Notes under the pieces: model-generated
The model's input: only the letters and a program-made list of their open reading frames with translations
Databases searched by the model: none
Told to the model about the DNA's origin: nothing
Part shown: piece by piece, positions 18,565 to 29,078 of the stretch
How positions within the stretch are numbered: the stretch's first letter is position 1
Layout of the letters: each line of letters opens with the position of its first letter
Program-made: the position numbers and the translations under genes
Assembly: GCF_947495965.1 (NCBI RefSeq)
Contig: NZ_CANMBB010000001.1
Coordinates: 991,134-1,055,133 of the forward strand
Direction of reading: 5' to 3'
Length of the DNA stretch: 64,000 bases
Source: an uncultured Maribacter sp.
GTDB taxonomy: Bacteria > Bacteroidota > Bacteroidia > Flavobacteriales > Flavobacteriaceae

Positions 18565-18750
18565 ATGATAGCTTTACAAACATTTTTAGCCATTGGTGCA
18601 CCACAAATAATATTAGTAGTAGTAGTAGTTCTTTTATTATTTGGAGGTAAAAAAATACCTGAATTAATGAGAGGCTTAGGCAGCGGCATTAAAGAATTTA
18701 AAGATGCCTCTAAAGACGAAGACAAATTAGAAGAAAATAAAGAAGAATAA
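18565..18750 (+). CDS. tatA: Sec-independent translocase subunit TatA/E
   Basis: A 61-residue protein. A hydrophobic helix ([20 protein letters not shown]) is followed by the family's F-G-x-K-x-I-P-E hinge, an amphipathic helix ([16 protein letters not shown]) and a short acidic tail. It forms the twin-arginine translocation pore for folded proteins together with TatC, which is not in this window. It is a single-gene unit with its own -7 box upstream and a strong terminator 17 bases after the stop. Confidence 0.93.
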   Translation: MIALQTFLAIGAPQIILVVVVVLLLFGGKKIPELMRGLGSGIKEFKDASKDEDKLEENKEE

Positions 18751-18767
18751 TCTTTATATAAAACCAT

Positions 18768-18797
18768 AAAAAAACCCAGCATTTGCTGGGTTTTTTT
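18768..18797 (+). terminator. Rho-independent terminator after tatA
   Basis: A GC-rich stem CCCAGC / GCTGGG with loop ATTT is flanked by A7 on the left and T7 on the right. The A-tract also makes it work on the minus strand. Confidence 0.9.
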
Positions 18798-18871
18798 ATG
18801 GCTCACTTTTTCCACAATTACTATCTTTTTTACATAAATTATAAAATCATTATCCCTTTTTAATATTCAAA

Positions 18872-18900
18872 TTGCATTACCTTTTTAAAAATTAGCTTTG
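18872..18900 (+). promoter_or_regulatory. Predicted promoter for the first T9SS module
   Basis: TTG at 18872-18874, an 18-base spacer and TAGCTTTG at 18893-18900 match the Bacteroidota -33/-7 consensus. It would give a leader of about 140 bases before the adhesin ATG at 19044. A second -7 box closer to the gene (18983-18990) competes with this assignment. Confidence 0.55.
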
Positions 18901-18944
18901 TAGGAAATTAACATAAGTTTAGACTTTACCTCTATTTATAGGTC

Positions 18945-18990
18945 TTTCACAACAAAAAATATTCCTCCTCCTACTATATATATAGATTTG
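18945..18990 (+). promoter_or_regulatory. TTTCACAACA element plus -7 box (locus 1)
   Basis: TTTCACAACA lies at 18945-18954, and a perfect TAGATTTG (TAnnTTTG) box lies at 18983-18990, 38 bases from the start of the element. The same 10-mer and the same 38-base spacing to an ATTTG/ATTTA box recur in front of three other genes in this window. Here only one clear copy of the repeat is present; the position 21 bases upstream matches at 5 of 10 bases. An activator site is inferred. Confidence 0.55.
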
Positions 18991-19043
18991 CGATAAACCA
19001 TAAGCTACCAAAAAAATATGACGCTTGTGTTTATCAGAAAGCT

Positions 19044-22000
19044 ATGCATGTTAAAAGTTTCCTCGATTTAAATAAATCTATATCTAATAGAGTCCATTTA
19101 TTACTATTATTTATTTTTATTCTGTTTTCATTAAACACAGGGTTCTCTCAAATAAATAATGGAAATTTTAGAGTAGACCTAAGTTCTACAAATATGGGGC
19201 CTTGCGGAGGCAGTAATGATGGTGTAAGTACCGTTGGTATTACAGCCAAGATGGCGAACATAAATACTTTTAAAATTAATTTTGATTTACCAGATGGTGT
19301 AACTTACCAGACAGGAACAGCAATTATAACAAACCAAACAGGTTCCTCTAACTTTACATTATCAGAATTTGATATCACAGATTTAAATAATCCCATCTTT
19401 CAAATAGAAAGGCCAAGTAATGCAAATTGGCAAGTTTCTGATTTTGTAGAATTTACTTTTAGTAAAACAGCTGCTTGTGAAGCTGTACAATATTCCTATA
19501 ATGGCGGGCTTTTTAAAGATGCACATACTATAACTTATATACAAGGAACATCGGCTAGGTCCCATAATGATACAGACGTAACCGTAAATGCCTATAGTTT
19601 TTTAAGTGCCTACCTTGCCGTAGAAGATATTACTACAGAAAATGCTCTTGTTGGGCAAACTACAAATAGACCTATTACTATAACAAACTCAGGTAACGGT
19701 AGCATACAATCCTTTGTTCATGATGTAGAAATTTCATCTGGTTTACAAAGCAATTACGAATTATCATTTAACGGTACTATACTTACCCCGTCTATAAATG
19801 GTAATATATATACCTACCAAATAGACCTTAATACTGCTCCGTTTGCTGGGCAAGTTGGAGATGGAGATGCTCTTTTTGAAAATGAAAATATTGTTCTTAA
19901 TGAAAGACTAATCCTAACTAATTGTGCAGACAACCAAGTAACTAGGCATAGTCCAAAATGGGGATGTTCTCCTGGCACATATTGCCAAATAGGCGTACAA
20001 ATTCCTGGTTTCATTGGTGTAGACCAAGAATGGTCAGACATATATTTATATACCGTAAGCGAGCCACGACCACGTTGGGATGCACCAGTAACCTATACTT
20101 ACAGACTAGAAAATGACGCTAGTGCAGATAATGCTTATAATGTAAACTTTAATATTGGATTTACATGGGATAGTAGATATTCTTCTACTGGTTTTAACCC
20201 TATGTATGGAGATGACAATAATACAAATAGAGAACTGTCAAATTTTAGATTTTCTGGCGGCACAAATTTTTCACCACAAAGATGGCCAACTACAACAACA
20301 AGTGGTACTGGACTAGGCTCCTATTTATTTGGAGCAGATTTTTTTACTAGTGATCCAGATGGCGCTGGCGGATTAGAAGACTTAGATGGAGATGGTTTTT
20401 ATGATGATATGTTACCTGGTGCATCTACCGAAATAAGTGTAGACCTTACTATGCTACAACTAAACCCTGCATGTGACCCCTATAATGGAACCTACTCAGA
20501 AAGCTTAAGTTTAAATTTAGATACTTGGACAGTAAATAAATGTAACAATAGTAATAAAACCTTAAGAAAAGAATTAGAAAGACATTATGTAAGAAGAGAT
20601 GCCCTATTTAATTGGGATTTTCCAGAAGATTATGATTTAGATGCAGAAGATGGTTCTGTTTTTAATCTAAATTTTATAGGAAGTTTTGTAGCATCTAACC
20701 AATCTCCTACTTGTAATGGAATAGAAATGTTTTCTAACGATCCTTCTACTATTTATAGAGCCGTTTTAGATATAGAAAATGGTATAACATTAGATGCTAG
20801 TGCAGACTCTAGATATGTACAAGTTGGGAATCAAATTATTTTTACCGAAACACAATTAGAAGATTTTGAATACAATTCTTATGCTTTACGTATTCCTATA
20901 AATTTTCCATTAAATATAGATTGTAGCACCTATTCTGGCCCAGAAGAATTAACCTTAAATTATACTACTTCTTATGAAAGTTCTTGTTATGATAAAGACT
21001 TGCATTGTGGTGCGTTTAATATAACCACACATTGTCCTAATGCTTGCACAGGTCCTACTACAACAAGTTTTGATGCACATAGAACCACTTCTGGATGGAC
21101 AGATGATAGTATGAGTACTAAAGTAACATTAGACCCAAATATACATGCTACAAAGTACTACATGGCCAAAGATAAAATGGTTGTTACCTCTAGTGCTATA
21201 ATGGAAAGTAGTACACAAGATAATTTACATTTTGAAATGCGTTATGTTACAGATAATGGCCAAAGCATGGCAGATATTATAACGTTTACAGATGGTACAA
21301 TTACTATAAACGATATATCTACTGGAACACCTCAAACTTTTCCTATTACCAATAGCCCAGTAATAACTACACAAGGAACAAATGATAATTTCTTTACTTT
21401 AGATTTATCTTCTTATCAATCTTTAATATCTGGTACATACCAATATGGAGAAGGTTTAGAGGCTGATGAAATTTCTTTAGAATTAAATTTTGAATTCAAG
21501 GAAGATTTTCCTGAAGAGGCTAGACTATATGAATTTTATTCTTTCCAAGGTCGTTTTTATAGTTTAGATGGCTCTAGTAATGAGGTAGGTTGTGGTACCT
21601 ATAATGAAAGAGCTTTCTTTTTTCAAAATACAATAGAAATTAATGCAGATATAAACGATTCTGTCAACGGTTGCGATGAAAAATGGTTATATGTAGGACT
21701 ATCACAAGCATCTGGTGTTGCAGACAAATTTCCAGATGAATTTAGACCACCACTTTTATGGGATAATACTACAATACAAATACCAGACGGTATGCAATTT
21801 AATAATCTTGCAAGTAGTTACGGGTATCCAAATGTTATGCCAGAAAACCAAGATCCCGCATCTTGGAATAATGGATTAAATTACTCAGTTTCAGGAAATA
21901 TTGTAACCATAACACCTGGTCCAAGATTTTCACATTTAGACCAAGGAGGAAATTATTACCCTAGTGTATCTATAAGTTTAACAGCAACTAGTGCTACACC

Positions 22001-25000
22001 TGCTCTAAGTTCTCATAACATTTCGGTTACCTATGATGAATATGCCTATGCAGATAGCCCTGTACAAAAAACCGAAAGTGATGTTAAAGATTTTAATTAT
22101 ACAATACCAAACTATTGGATTTCTTCAGATAATGCGGTGGAAATAGGAAACTCAGAAATTGAAGGTTTCATAATAGACATCTGTAAACAAGATGCTGGCG
22201 AAATAAATAATAACTGGTTACGCATAGATACAGGAGCAGATTATACTATTACAAATGCATTTTTAGTTAATGGTGCAACGGAAACACCTTTAACTTTTAC
22301 AGAAGAAAATGATGTTACTTATATACAGTTTGGAAATATGCAAGCTGGTAATTGGATTTGTAGAAAAATTCGTTTTGAAGGAACTTATACTTCTAGTGCT
22401 CCTATAGATTTAAGAATATCTCATAATTATGATTGTGTCGCATATCCAACTAACTTTAGTAGCATAGCTTTTTTCCATGAAGAAGTTTTTACACTAGAAC
22501 CTGCACCAGCAGCTATACAATTACAAATTTTAAGTGAGCCAACAACAACAGTAGATACCTGTACAGACTATGACATTGTATTAGAAACAAGAAATGCTGG
22601 GGAAGCCGATTTAATTTCTCCTGTAATGAATTTTGATGTTCCTGGAGACATCTCGGCTATATTAATTAATGACATTATTATAGAATACCCTAGAGGTTCT
22701 GGTAATACAGAAAGTATAACCCCAACAATTACAGGCAATAATGTATCTGTAAATCTATTAGATCATACCTTAATTGCAGCAAATAACGGACTCGTAGGTT
22801 CTCTAAATTCTGCAAATATAAATGAGCAAATTGCAATAATTAGTTTAGATTTAAGTCCGCAATGTAATTACGTTTCTAACACTGGAACAGCATATACCGT
22901 AACAGGAAATAATCCTTATGGTACCCCAGCAACAGGTAGTGGAAGTAGAACAGCAGCTAATCCAATAATTATTACTGGTGCAGAACCCCCTTATAGTACA
23001 GACAATTCTTTATCTATAACAAACGCTGCTCGTTTAGAAGGTTGTACACCAGAAACAGTAGATGTTACCACTTCTATTATAGATGGTACTACTGGTACTA
23101 GTGATTTTGTAAGAATAATTCTTCCAGATGGCGTACATTATGTACCTTCTTCTTTTGCATCCACAAGTGCATTACAATTAACTTATATTACTACAAATAC
23201 GGTTGGTAATCATCAAGAAGTAGAACTACAACTTCCGCAAGGAGCAACGGCATCAGATATTTTATCTTATAGTTTTAATATTACGAACCAGTCTACTAGC
23301 TGTACAACCTCTGCAAATATAGATGTAACAACCTTTGTAACTACAAATGCTTTAAATTGTAATGGAGTTGCGTGTGGTACTACAGAAATTTTTACAGGAG
23401 ACAGCACAATTCCACTAGAAACATTTAAATCGGAAATAGCATTATCTTCTGTAACTCCACAAGGAACTTATAGCAATAGTGGTTCGGACTATACCTATTC
23501 TATAGATTTTAGTATTGATAATATTGGTGCATATACCATTGCATCTGGAGCAAGTTATTCTGTTTATTGTACCGATACATCAGATAATAAATCGGGACCT
23601 GCAATTTATACAGGAAGTTTAGATGCCGAAATACTAAGTGGAAATACTATTAACGAAACCGATTCTTTTACAACTACTACTTTTTGTGGAGTAGGTACTA
23701 ACTTATTAATAGAATTAGAACCAGCTGTTGGAAACTGCTTTTGTAATGCTGTTTCGTTTTTAATTTCAACTACTAATGACTCGGCAGATTTATCGCTTAG
23801 CAAATCCGTTTCAAATACCAATCCAAATATTGGAGACTCTATAACTTTTACTATAGACCTTACTAATAATGGACCTAATGATGCCACTAATGTTAGCATC
23901 CAAGATATAGTTCCTGTTGGGTATACTATAAATGCTACTTCTATCTCTAACGGCGGTTCCATTACTGGAAATACCATTACTTGGAATTTAGCAACAGTAA
24001 CAAACGGTACAACTACTTTAACTTATGAGGTCTCTGTAAATGCACCTACTGGTGCAACAGACGAATATAAAAATATTGCACAAGTAACCGCTAGTGATCA
24101 AATAGATCCAGATTCTACACCAAATAATGATGATGGTGACCAGTCTGAAGATGATGAAGATACCGTAGATAATGTTTCTGTAAATGAACAAGCAGATTTA
24201 TCACTTAGCAAATCTGTTTCTGATACCAATCCAAATATTGGAGATTCTATAATTTTTACTATAGACCTTATCAATAATGGACCTAATGATGCCACTAATG
24301 TTAGCATCCAAGATATAGTTCCTGTTGGGTATACTGTAAATGCTACTTCTATCTCTAACGGTGGTTCTCTTTCTGGAAATACCATTACTTGGAATTTAGC
24401 AACAGTAACAAACGGTACAACTACTTTAACTTATGAGGTCTCTGTAAATGCACCTACTGGCGCAACAGATGAATATAAAAATATTGCACAAGTAACCGCT
24501 AGTGATCAAATAGATCCAGACTCTACACCAAATAATGATGATGGCGACCAGTCTGAAGATGATGAAGATACTGTAGATAATGTTTCTATTGCAACGGTAG
24601 ACTTAAGTTTAGATAAACAACTAGCATCAACTTCTAGTTCAAATCCAAATATTGGAGAAGAAGTAACTTTTGAGATTACAGTAACAAACTCAGGAACAGA
24701 TACAGCAACAGGAATAGTAATAGAAGATTACATACCTATTGGTCTAAATGTAGATGCGTCTTCTATTTCTAATGGAGGAATCTACGCTGGCAATACAATT
24801 ACATGGGTAATAAATTCTATAACACCTGGAGATATAATTTTAAGCTACTCTGTTAGTATTAATGAACCTACAGGAGCTACAGATGAATATAAAAATGTAG
24901 TACAGGTTACAAGGACTAATGAATTAGATATAGATTCTACTCCAGATAATTATGATGCTAATACTCCTAATGAAGATGATGAAAGTGAATATATAATTAC

Positions 25001-25661
25001 AAATGCAACTACAGATATTGCAATAAACAAAACCGCATCTATAACTACAGCGGCGGTTGGGGATCAATTGGTATTTACTATAAGCGCTACAAATCTAGGA
25101 ACCATAGAAGCTACAAACATAGAAGTAGAAGAAATTATACCAAATGGTTTTGAGTTTGTGTCACAAAACACTTCACATGGAACTTATGATTATACTATTG
25201 GTAGTTGGACCATTCCTTCATTAAACACTAATGAATCTGCAGAATTAAATCTAACGGTAGAAGTAATAGAGGGAACAAATTATACTAATGTAGCAAGAAT
25301 GTCTTTTGTAGACCAAATGGATTTAAATACAGATAATGATGAATCTGAAGTTACCATTTCTGTAGAAGAAGAATGCTTAGTTATTTACAATGAATTTTCA
25401 CCAAATAATGACGGTAGTAACGAGTTCTTTTTTATTGAATGTATAGAAAATTATCCAAATAATTTTCTGCAAATATTTAACCGTTGGGGAACTTTAGTTT
25501 ATGAAACAAAAGGATACAACAATAATTGGGATGGTACTTCTGAGGGTAGAGCTACTGCAAATGCAGAACAAAAATTACCAATTGGCACATATTATTATAT
25601 CCTTCTTTTAAATGAAAACCAAAAAGAACCAAAAACAGGATGGTTATACATTACACGTTAA
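19044..25661 (+). CDS. Giant type IX-secreted adhesin with DUF11 repeats and type B C-terminal domain
   Basis: A 2205-residue surface protein. A signal peptide occupies about residues 1-36 (VHLLLLFIFILFSLNTGFSQ). The first 1500 residues are Thr/Ser/Asn-rich beta-type sequence with an Asp-rich possible calcium loop (EDLDGDGFYDDM). DUF11-type repeats start near residue 1581. The first two are 136-residue near-identical copies (ADLSLSKSVS at each start), followed by two diverged ones to about residue 2100. The last 95 residues (FSPNNDGSNEFF, IFNRWGTLVYE, NNWDGTSEG, PIGTYYYIL) are the CHU_C/type B sorting domain recognised by T9SS. The next gene is PorP/SprF, the known partner type for such proteins. 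It likely serves adhesion or gliding. Confidence 0.9.
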   Translation: MHVKSFLDLNKSISNRVHLLLLFIFILFSLNTGFSQINNGNFRVDLSSTNMGPCGGSNDGVSTVGITAKMANINTFKINFDLPDGVTYQTGTAIITNQTGSSNFTLSEFDITDLNNPIFQIERPSNANWQVSDFVEFTFSKTAACEAVQYSYNGGLFKDAHTITYIQGTSARSHNDTDVTVNAYSFLSAYLAVEDITTENALVGQTTNRPITITNSGNGSIQSFVHDVEISSGLQSNYELSFNGTILTPSINGNIYTYQIDLNTAPFAGQVGDGDALFENENIVLNERLILTNCADNQVTRHSPKWGCSPGTYCQIGVQIPGFIGVDQEWSDIYLYTVSEPRPRWDAPVTYTYRLENDASADNAYNVNFNIGFTWDSRYSSTGFNPMYGDDNNTNRELSNFRFSGGTNFSPQRWPTTTTSGTGLGSYLFGADFFTSDPDGAGGLEDLDGDGFYDDMLPGASTEISVDLTMLQLNPACDPYNGTYSESLSLNLDTWTVNKCNNSNKTLRKELERHYVRRDALFNWDFPEDYDLDAEDGSVFNLNFIGSFVASNQSPTCNGIEMFSNDPSTIYRAVLDIENGITLDASADSRYVQVGNQIIFTETQLEDFEYNSYALRIPINFPLNIDCSTYSGPEELTLNYTTSYESSCYDKDLHCGAFNITTHCPNACTGPTTTSFDAHRTTSGWTDDSMSTKVTLDPNIHATKYYMAKDKMVVTSSAIMESSTQDNLHFEMRYVTDNGQSMADIITFTDGTITINDISTGTPQTFPITNSPVITTQGTNDNFFTLDLSSYQSLISGTYQYGEGLEADEISLELNFEFKEDFPEEARLYEFYSFQGRFYSLDGSSNEVGCGTYNERAFFFQNTIEINADINDSVNGCDEKWLYVGLSQASGVADKFPDEFRPPLLWDNTTIQIPDGMQFNNLASSYGYPNVMPENQDPASWNNGLNYSVSGNIVTITPGPRFSHLDQGGNYYPSVSISLTATSATPALSSHNISVTYDEYAYADSPVQKTESDVKDFNYTIPNYWISSDNAVEIGNSEIEGFIIDICKQDAGEINNNWLRIDTGADYTITNAFLVNGATETPLTFTEENDVTYIQFGNMQAGNWICRKIRFEGTYTSSAPIDLRISHNYDCVAYPTNFSSIAFFHEEVFTLEPAPAAIQLQILSEPTTTVDTCTDYDIVLETRNAGEADLISPVMNFDVPGDISAILINDIIIEYPRGSGNTESITPTITGNNVSVNLLDHTLIAANNGLVGSLNSANINEQIAIISLDLSPQCNYVSNTGTAYTVTGNNPYGTPATGSGSRTAANPIIITGAEPPYSTDNSLSITNAARLEGCTPETVDVTTSIIDGTTGTSDFVRIILPDGVHYVPSSFASTSALQLTYITTNTVGNHQEVELQLPQGATASDILSYSFNITNQSTSCTTSANIDVTTFVTTNALNCNGVACGTTEIFTGDSTIPLETFKSEIALSSVTPQGTYSNSGSDYTYSIDFSIDNIGAYTIASGASYSVYCTDTSDNKSGPAIYTGSLDAEILSGNTINETDSFTTTTFCGVGTNLLIELEPAVGNCFCNAVSFLISTTNDSADLSLSKSVSNTNPNIGDSITFTIDLTNNGPNDATNVSIQDIVPVGYTINATSISNGGSITGNTITWNLATVTNGTTTLTYEVSVNAPTGATDEYKNIAQVTASDQIDPDSTPNNDDGDQSEDDEDTVDNVSVNEQADLSLSKSVSDTNPNIGDSIIFTIDLINNGPNDATNVSIQDIVPVGYTVNATSISNGGSLSGNTITWNLATVTNGTTTLTYEVSVNAPTGATDEYKNIAQVTASDQIDPDSTPNNDDGDQSEDDEDTVDNVSIATVDLSLDKQLASTSSSNPNIGEEVTFEITVTNSGTDTATGIVIEDYIPIGLNVDASSISNGGIYAGNTITWVINSITPGDIILSYSVSINEPTGATDEYKNVVQVTRTNELDIDSTPDNYDANTPNEDDESEYIITNATTDIAINKTASITTAAVGDQLVFTISATNLGTIEATNIEVEEIIPNGFEFVSQNTSHGTYDYTIGSWTIPSLNTNESAELNLTVEVIEGTNYTNVARMSFVDQMDLNTDNDESEVTISVEEECLVIYNEFSPNNDGSNEFFFIECIENYPNNFLQIFNRWGTLVYETKGYNNNWDGTSEGRATANAEQKLPIGTYYYILLLNENQKEPKTGWLYITR
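23784..24599 (+). repeat. Two near-identical 408-bp tandem repeats inside the adhesin gene
   Basis: The unit from 23784 (gcagatttatcgcttagc) recurs at 24192 (gcagatttatcacttagc), exactly 408 bases or 136 codons later. The two copies differ at only a few positions. Each encodes one DUF11 domain ending in an acidic DDGDQSEDDEDTVDNVS linker. The high DNA identity, not just protein identity, indicates recent duplication or gene conversion. Confidence 0.9.
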
Positions 25662-25665
25662 AAAA

Positions 25666-26601
25666 ATGAATACTAAAAAACGACATATAATTCCAAAATT
25701 AAGTTTCATTGCAATGTTTCTCCTATGTGTTCCTAACCTATTTGGACAGCAAGAACCGCAATACACCCAATACAACTATAATACCATGACGGTAAATCCC
25801 GGGTACACGGGTTCTAGAGGGCATTTTGCTGCAATTTCACTATTTAGAAGTCAGTGGGTTGGCTTAGAGGGTTCTCCAAAAACTATTTCGTTGGGATTAG
25901 ATTCTCCTTTTGAAAAGTTTGACGGAATTGGTTTATCTATTGTACAAGATCAAATTGGCCCATCTAGTGAAACTTTTATTGATGTTAATTATGCCCATAA
26001 TATTATATTAAATAGAAAAGGACACAAATTAGCTCTTGGAGTAAAAGCCGGTGGACGTTTTTTAAGTGTAGACTGGTCTAAAGGAACATTTAGAGACCCA
26101 GATGTTCTCTTTAATGAGAATATAAATAGTGAATTTTTACCAACAGTTGGTGCTGGTCTTTTTTACTATACTGGTAATGCTTATTTAGGAGTTTCTACCC
26201 CAAATATTTTATATAACAAACGGTATGACGTTTTAGAAGAGTCCGTTGGCAAAGACCGCATGCACTTATATTTTATAGGTGGTTATGTGTTTAATATAAA
26301 CCCTTTATTAAAATTTAAGCCATCTACTTTTGTTAAGTATGTAGAGGGAGCTCCACTTATAGCAGACCTTTCTCTAAACTTCTTGTTATACGAAAGACTA
26401 AATTTAGGCGTTAACTATAGATGGGATGATTCTGTCGGAGCACTTTTTGGCTTTCAAATTAGCCCACAATTTAACATAGGGTACGCTTATGATTACAATA
26501 CTAATGAACTAAATGCTTATAACTCGGGTACGCACGAGATTTTTATACGATACCAACTAATATCTAAATTAACCAAAATTAAATCCCCAAGGTTTTTCTA
26601 A
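25666..26601 (+). CDS. PorP/SprF-family outer membrane protein
   Basis: A 311-residue protein when started at the ATG at 25666, 5 bases after the adhesin's stop. An upstream in-frame ATG at 25612 would overlap the adhesin by 50 bases and hide the signal peptide (HIIPKLSFIAMFLLCVPNLFGQ), so I reject it. The mature start EPQYTQYNYNTMTVNPGYTGSRGH and the beta-barrel-like strands (SLFRSQWVGLEGSP, GIGLSIVQDQIGPSS) are standard for the family. PorP/SprF proteins hold or help deliver type B-sorted T9SS substrates, so the adhesin just upstream is the obvious client. Confidence 0.92.
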   Translation: MNTKKRHIIPKLSFIAMFLLCVPNLFGQQEPQYTQYNYNTMTVNPGYTGSRGHFAAISLFRSQWVGLEGSPKTISLGLDSPFEKFDGIGLSIVQDQIGPSSETFIDVNYAHNIILNRKGHKLALGVKAGGRFLSVDWSKGTFRDPDVLFNENINSEFLPTVGAGLFYYTGNAYLGVSTPNILYNKRYDVLEESVGKDRMHLYFIGGYVFNINPLLKFKPSTFVKYVEGAPLIADLSLNFLLYERLNLGVNYRWDDSVGALFGFQISPQFNIGYAYDYNTNELNAYNSGTHEIFIRYQLISKLTKIKSPRFF

Positions 26602-26612
26602 TTACCCAAGTC

Positions 26613-29057
26613 ATGAAAAAACTACTTACAGCTTTTATCTTTTTTCTATCCTTAAGCCTTAGTGCGCAAGAGAAAGAAAATAGTGCTATGTTACAACCAG
26701 GCACAAATCTTAGCCCCATACTGGAGCAAGAAACAAATGAAATTTCTTTTGCTCAGGCAGCAGAAGCAAATACTATTGCACATAGAACTTTTACAAACCT
26801 TACTGATATTTATAATGGCTATTATATAATTGCTGGTGTTTTTAATAAAAATCAAGAAAAAGCTGCTAAAAAATATAAGAAAAAAGGGTATAACTCTGGT
26901 TACATTTTAAACCCTGAAAATAGATTAAATTACTTATATATTGATTATCAGAGTGATTGGAAAGAGTCTATAACAAAAGTAACATCTAAATTTAATGGTA
27001 AATTTAAAGATGAAGTTTGGATAATGGAAGTAGAGAATAGCAAACCCGCTATGCAAAATCCTACTAAAGAAGATTTTATTACAAATAATTCTTCAGAAAA
27101 AAGTATTAGCGAAAATTTAACCTCTAAAAACATAGACGGTACCCCTAACAAAAGTAAACTTATTCAAAGAGCAGATTACTATTTTAATAAAATGTGGTAC
27201 GCAGAAGCAGCAGATTTATATGAAATAGCTCTTAAAAAGAACGAAAAAAATTACTCCTACGATGTTTTACAAAAAGCAGGAGATTCCCATTACTTTAATA
27301 CCGATATGGAAAAAGCATACCATTGGTATAACATACTTTATGAAAAGTATGAAAAAGAAATGTCTGCCGATAATATTTTTAAATACGCACACTCTCTTAA
27401 AGGAACAGGTAAATACGCTAGATCTAAACGTTTAATGCGTTTATACAATAGAAAATTAAAGAGAGAAGACCTTAGTCCAATAAATAATACAGAGAAAGCT
27501 ACTCCTAATGAAATTGTTTTAGATAATATTTTAGGAACAAGCAAAAAGTTTGAAGTAAAAAATCTTTCTGTAAACTCAGAATATTCAGAATTTTCTCCAA
27601 TGTTTCATGATGATAATAGGGTTGTATATGCTTCTGCTAAAGACTCTTCTTTTTTTAATACCAGACGGTATAAATGGAACGATCAGCCATACCTAGATTT
27701 GTATGTTGCCAAGATAAATGAAGAATCTCAAGAGCTAAAAGATGCTATTAAATTTTCTAAAAAGGTAAATACAAAATACCATGAGGCAGCAGTGACTTTT
27801 GCTCCAGATAACAGAACCATGTATTTTACAAGAAATAATTATGGTAAAAAATTAAAGAGAGATAAAAAAGGGGTAAACCACCTTAAAATTTATCAATCTA
27901 AAAAAGTAGATGGAGAATGGACAGAGGCTACAGAACTACCTTTTAATAGTGATAATTACTCCACAGGACACCCAGCTTTAAGTCCAGATGGTAAAGAATT
28001 ATACTTTGTTTCTGATATGCCAGGAAGTATTGGAGAAACCGATATTTTTATGGTAGATGTTCGTGAAGATGGTAGTTTTTCTGAACCTAGAAATTTAGGG
28101 CCAGAAATTAATACTGAAAGAAGAGAAATGTTCCCTTTTATTAATGATAAAAAACTTTATTTTTCTTCAGACGGGCATACAGGTCTTGGTGGTTTAGATG
28201 TTTATGAAGTATCTTTTGAAGAAGAGGAAGGCTTTTTAGATGTAGTTAACTTAGGACAACCTATTAATAGTAATAAAGATGATTTCTCTTATATAATAGA
28301 TGAAGAAACTCAAAAAGGCTACTTTGCTTCTAATAGAGACGGTGGTAAAGGAGATGATGATATTTATGCCTTTAAAAACTTAGTTTTAGAAGAAGTGCCT
28401 GCTAATGTAAATGCAATTGCTGGTGTTGTAACTGAGTTAATTACAGGTGATTTTATGCCAAAAGCATTAGTAGAATTATTAGATGAAAATAACATTAAAC
28501 TAAAAGAAGTAATAACTGGTGATGATGGTAGCTTTATTTTCGAAGACTTAGAAGCTACAACCAAATATGTTATAAAAACCACTAAAGGCACTTATTTTGA
28601 TGACTTGCAAGAGGTTACTACAAAAGAAAACGATACAATTAGTGTAGATGTTTCTTTACGTAAGCTAAAAGAAATGATTGCTGTAGAAGATGGTATTAAG
28701 AAGCTAAAAACAGAAATGATTCACTTTGACTTTGATAGATCTTACATACGTGAAGATGCTGCTGTAGAACTAGACAAACTTGTAGAAGTAATGACAGAAT
28801 ATCCTAATATGGTTATTAAAATTGAGTCTCATACCGATTCTAGAGGTAAAAGAGCCTATAACAAATACCTATCAGACAAAAGGGCTAAATCTTCTAGAGA
28901 CTATATAATCTCTAAAGGTATTGCTGCAGAACGTATAGAAAGTGCTATAGGTTATGGCGAAGAAAGGTTAATGAATGAATGTGATGGTACTGTTAGGTGT
29001 ACAGAGCAAAAACACTACCTAAACCGTAGATCAGAATTTATAATAGTAAAAATGTAA
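26613..29057 (+). CDS. PorE-like OmpA protein with N-terminal SPOR-like domain
   Basis: An 814-residue secreted protein (signal MKKLLTAFIFFLSLSLSAQ). Domains in order: a SPOR-like unit at about residues 68-145 (NGYYIIAGVF, YLYIDYQSDW, DEVWIMEVEN); TPR-like helices at about 185-290; PD40/beta-propeller repeats at about 320-590 (HPALSPDGKELYFVSD, FPFINDKKLYFSSDGHTGLGGLDVYE); a carboxypeptidase-regulatory-like domain at about 600-680; and a C-terminal OmpA domain (FDFDRSYIREDA, IESHTDSRGKRAYNKYLSDKRA) that binds peptidoglycan. TPR-propeller-CRD-OmpA is the PorE arrangement of the T9SS. The SPOR-like unit is extra and resembles those at the end of the PorP protein at 55920-58022. It follows PorP by 11 bases. 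Confidence 0.88.
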   Translation: MKKLLTAFIFFLSLSLSAQEKENSAMLQPGTNLSPILEQETNEISFAQAAEANTIAHRTFTNLTDIYNGYYIIAGVFNKNQEKAAKKYKKKGYNSGYILNPENRLNYLYIDYQSDWKESITKVTSKFNGKFKDEVWIMEVENSKPAMQNPTKEDFITNNSSEKSISENLTSKNIDGTPNKSKLIQRADYYFNKMWYAEAADLYEIALKKNEKNYSYDVLQKAGDSHYFNTDMEKAYHWYNILYEKYEKEMSADNIFKYAHSLKGTGKYARSKRLMRLYNRKLKREDLSPINNTEKATPNEIVLDNILGTSKKFEVKNLSVNSEYSEFSPMFHDDNRVVYASAKDSSFFNTRRYKWNDQPYLDLYVAKINEESQELKDAIKFSKKVNTKYHEAAVTFAPDNRTMYFTRNNYGKKLKRDKKGVNHLKIYQSKKVDGEWTEATELPFNSDNYSTGHPALSPDGKELYFVSDMPGSIGETDIFMVDVREDGSFSEPRNLGPEINTERREMFPFINDKKLYFSSDGHTGLGGLDVYEVSFEEEEGFLDVVNLGQPINSNKDDFSYIIDEETQKGYFASNRDGGKGDDDIYAFKNLVLEEVPANVNAIAGVVTELITGDFMPKALVELLDENNIKLKEVITGDDGSFIFEDLEATTKYVIKTTKGTYFDDLQEVTTKENDTISVDVSLRKLKEMIAVEDGIKKLKTEMIHFDFDRSYIREDAAVELDKLVEVMTEYPNMVIKIESHTDSRGKRAYNKYLSDKRAKSSRDYIISKGIAAERIESAIGYGEERLMNECDGTVRCTEQKHYLNRRSEFIIVKM

Positions 29058-29078
29058 AAAACTTTTAACCCATATAAT

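Noticed and set aside
18945..18954. CRP/FNR-type site reading of the TTTCACAACA motif (TCACA half-site)
   Set aside because: CRP sites are inverted repeats; here the copies are direct repeats 21 bases apart, so a CRP-type dimer does not fit.
23606..24385. Minus-strand open frames of 95-123 codons inside the adhesin repeats
   Set aside because: They mirror the duplicated DUF11 coding repeats and show no independent features.
25612..25665. Longer start for the PorP/SprF gene at 25612
   Set aside because: It would overlap the adhesin by 50 bases and add a charged leader before the signal peptide; the ATG at 25666 gives a proper signal peptide.
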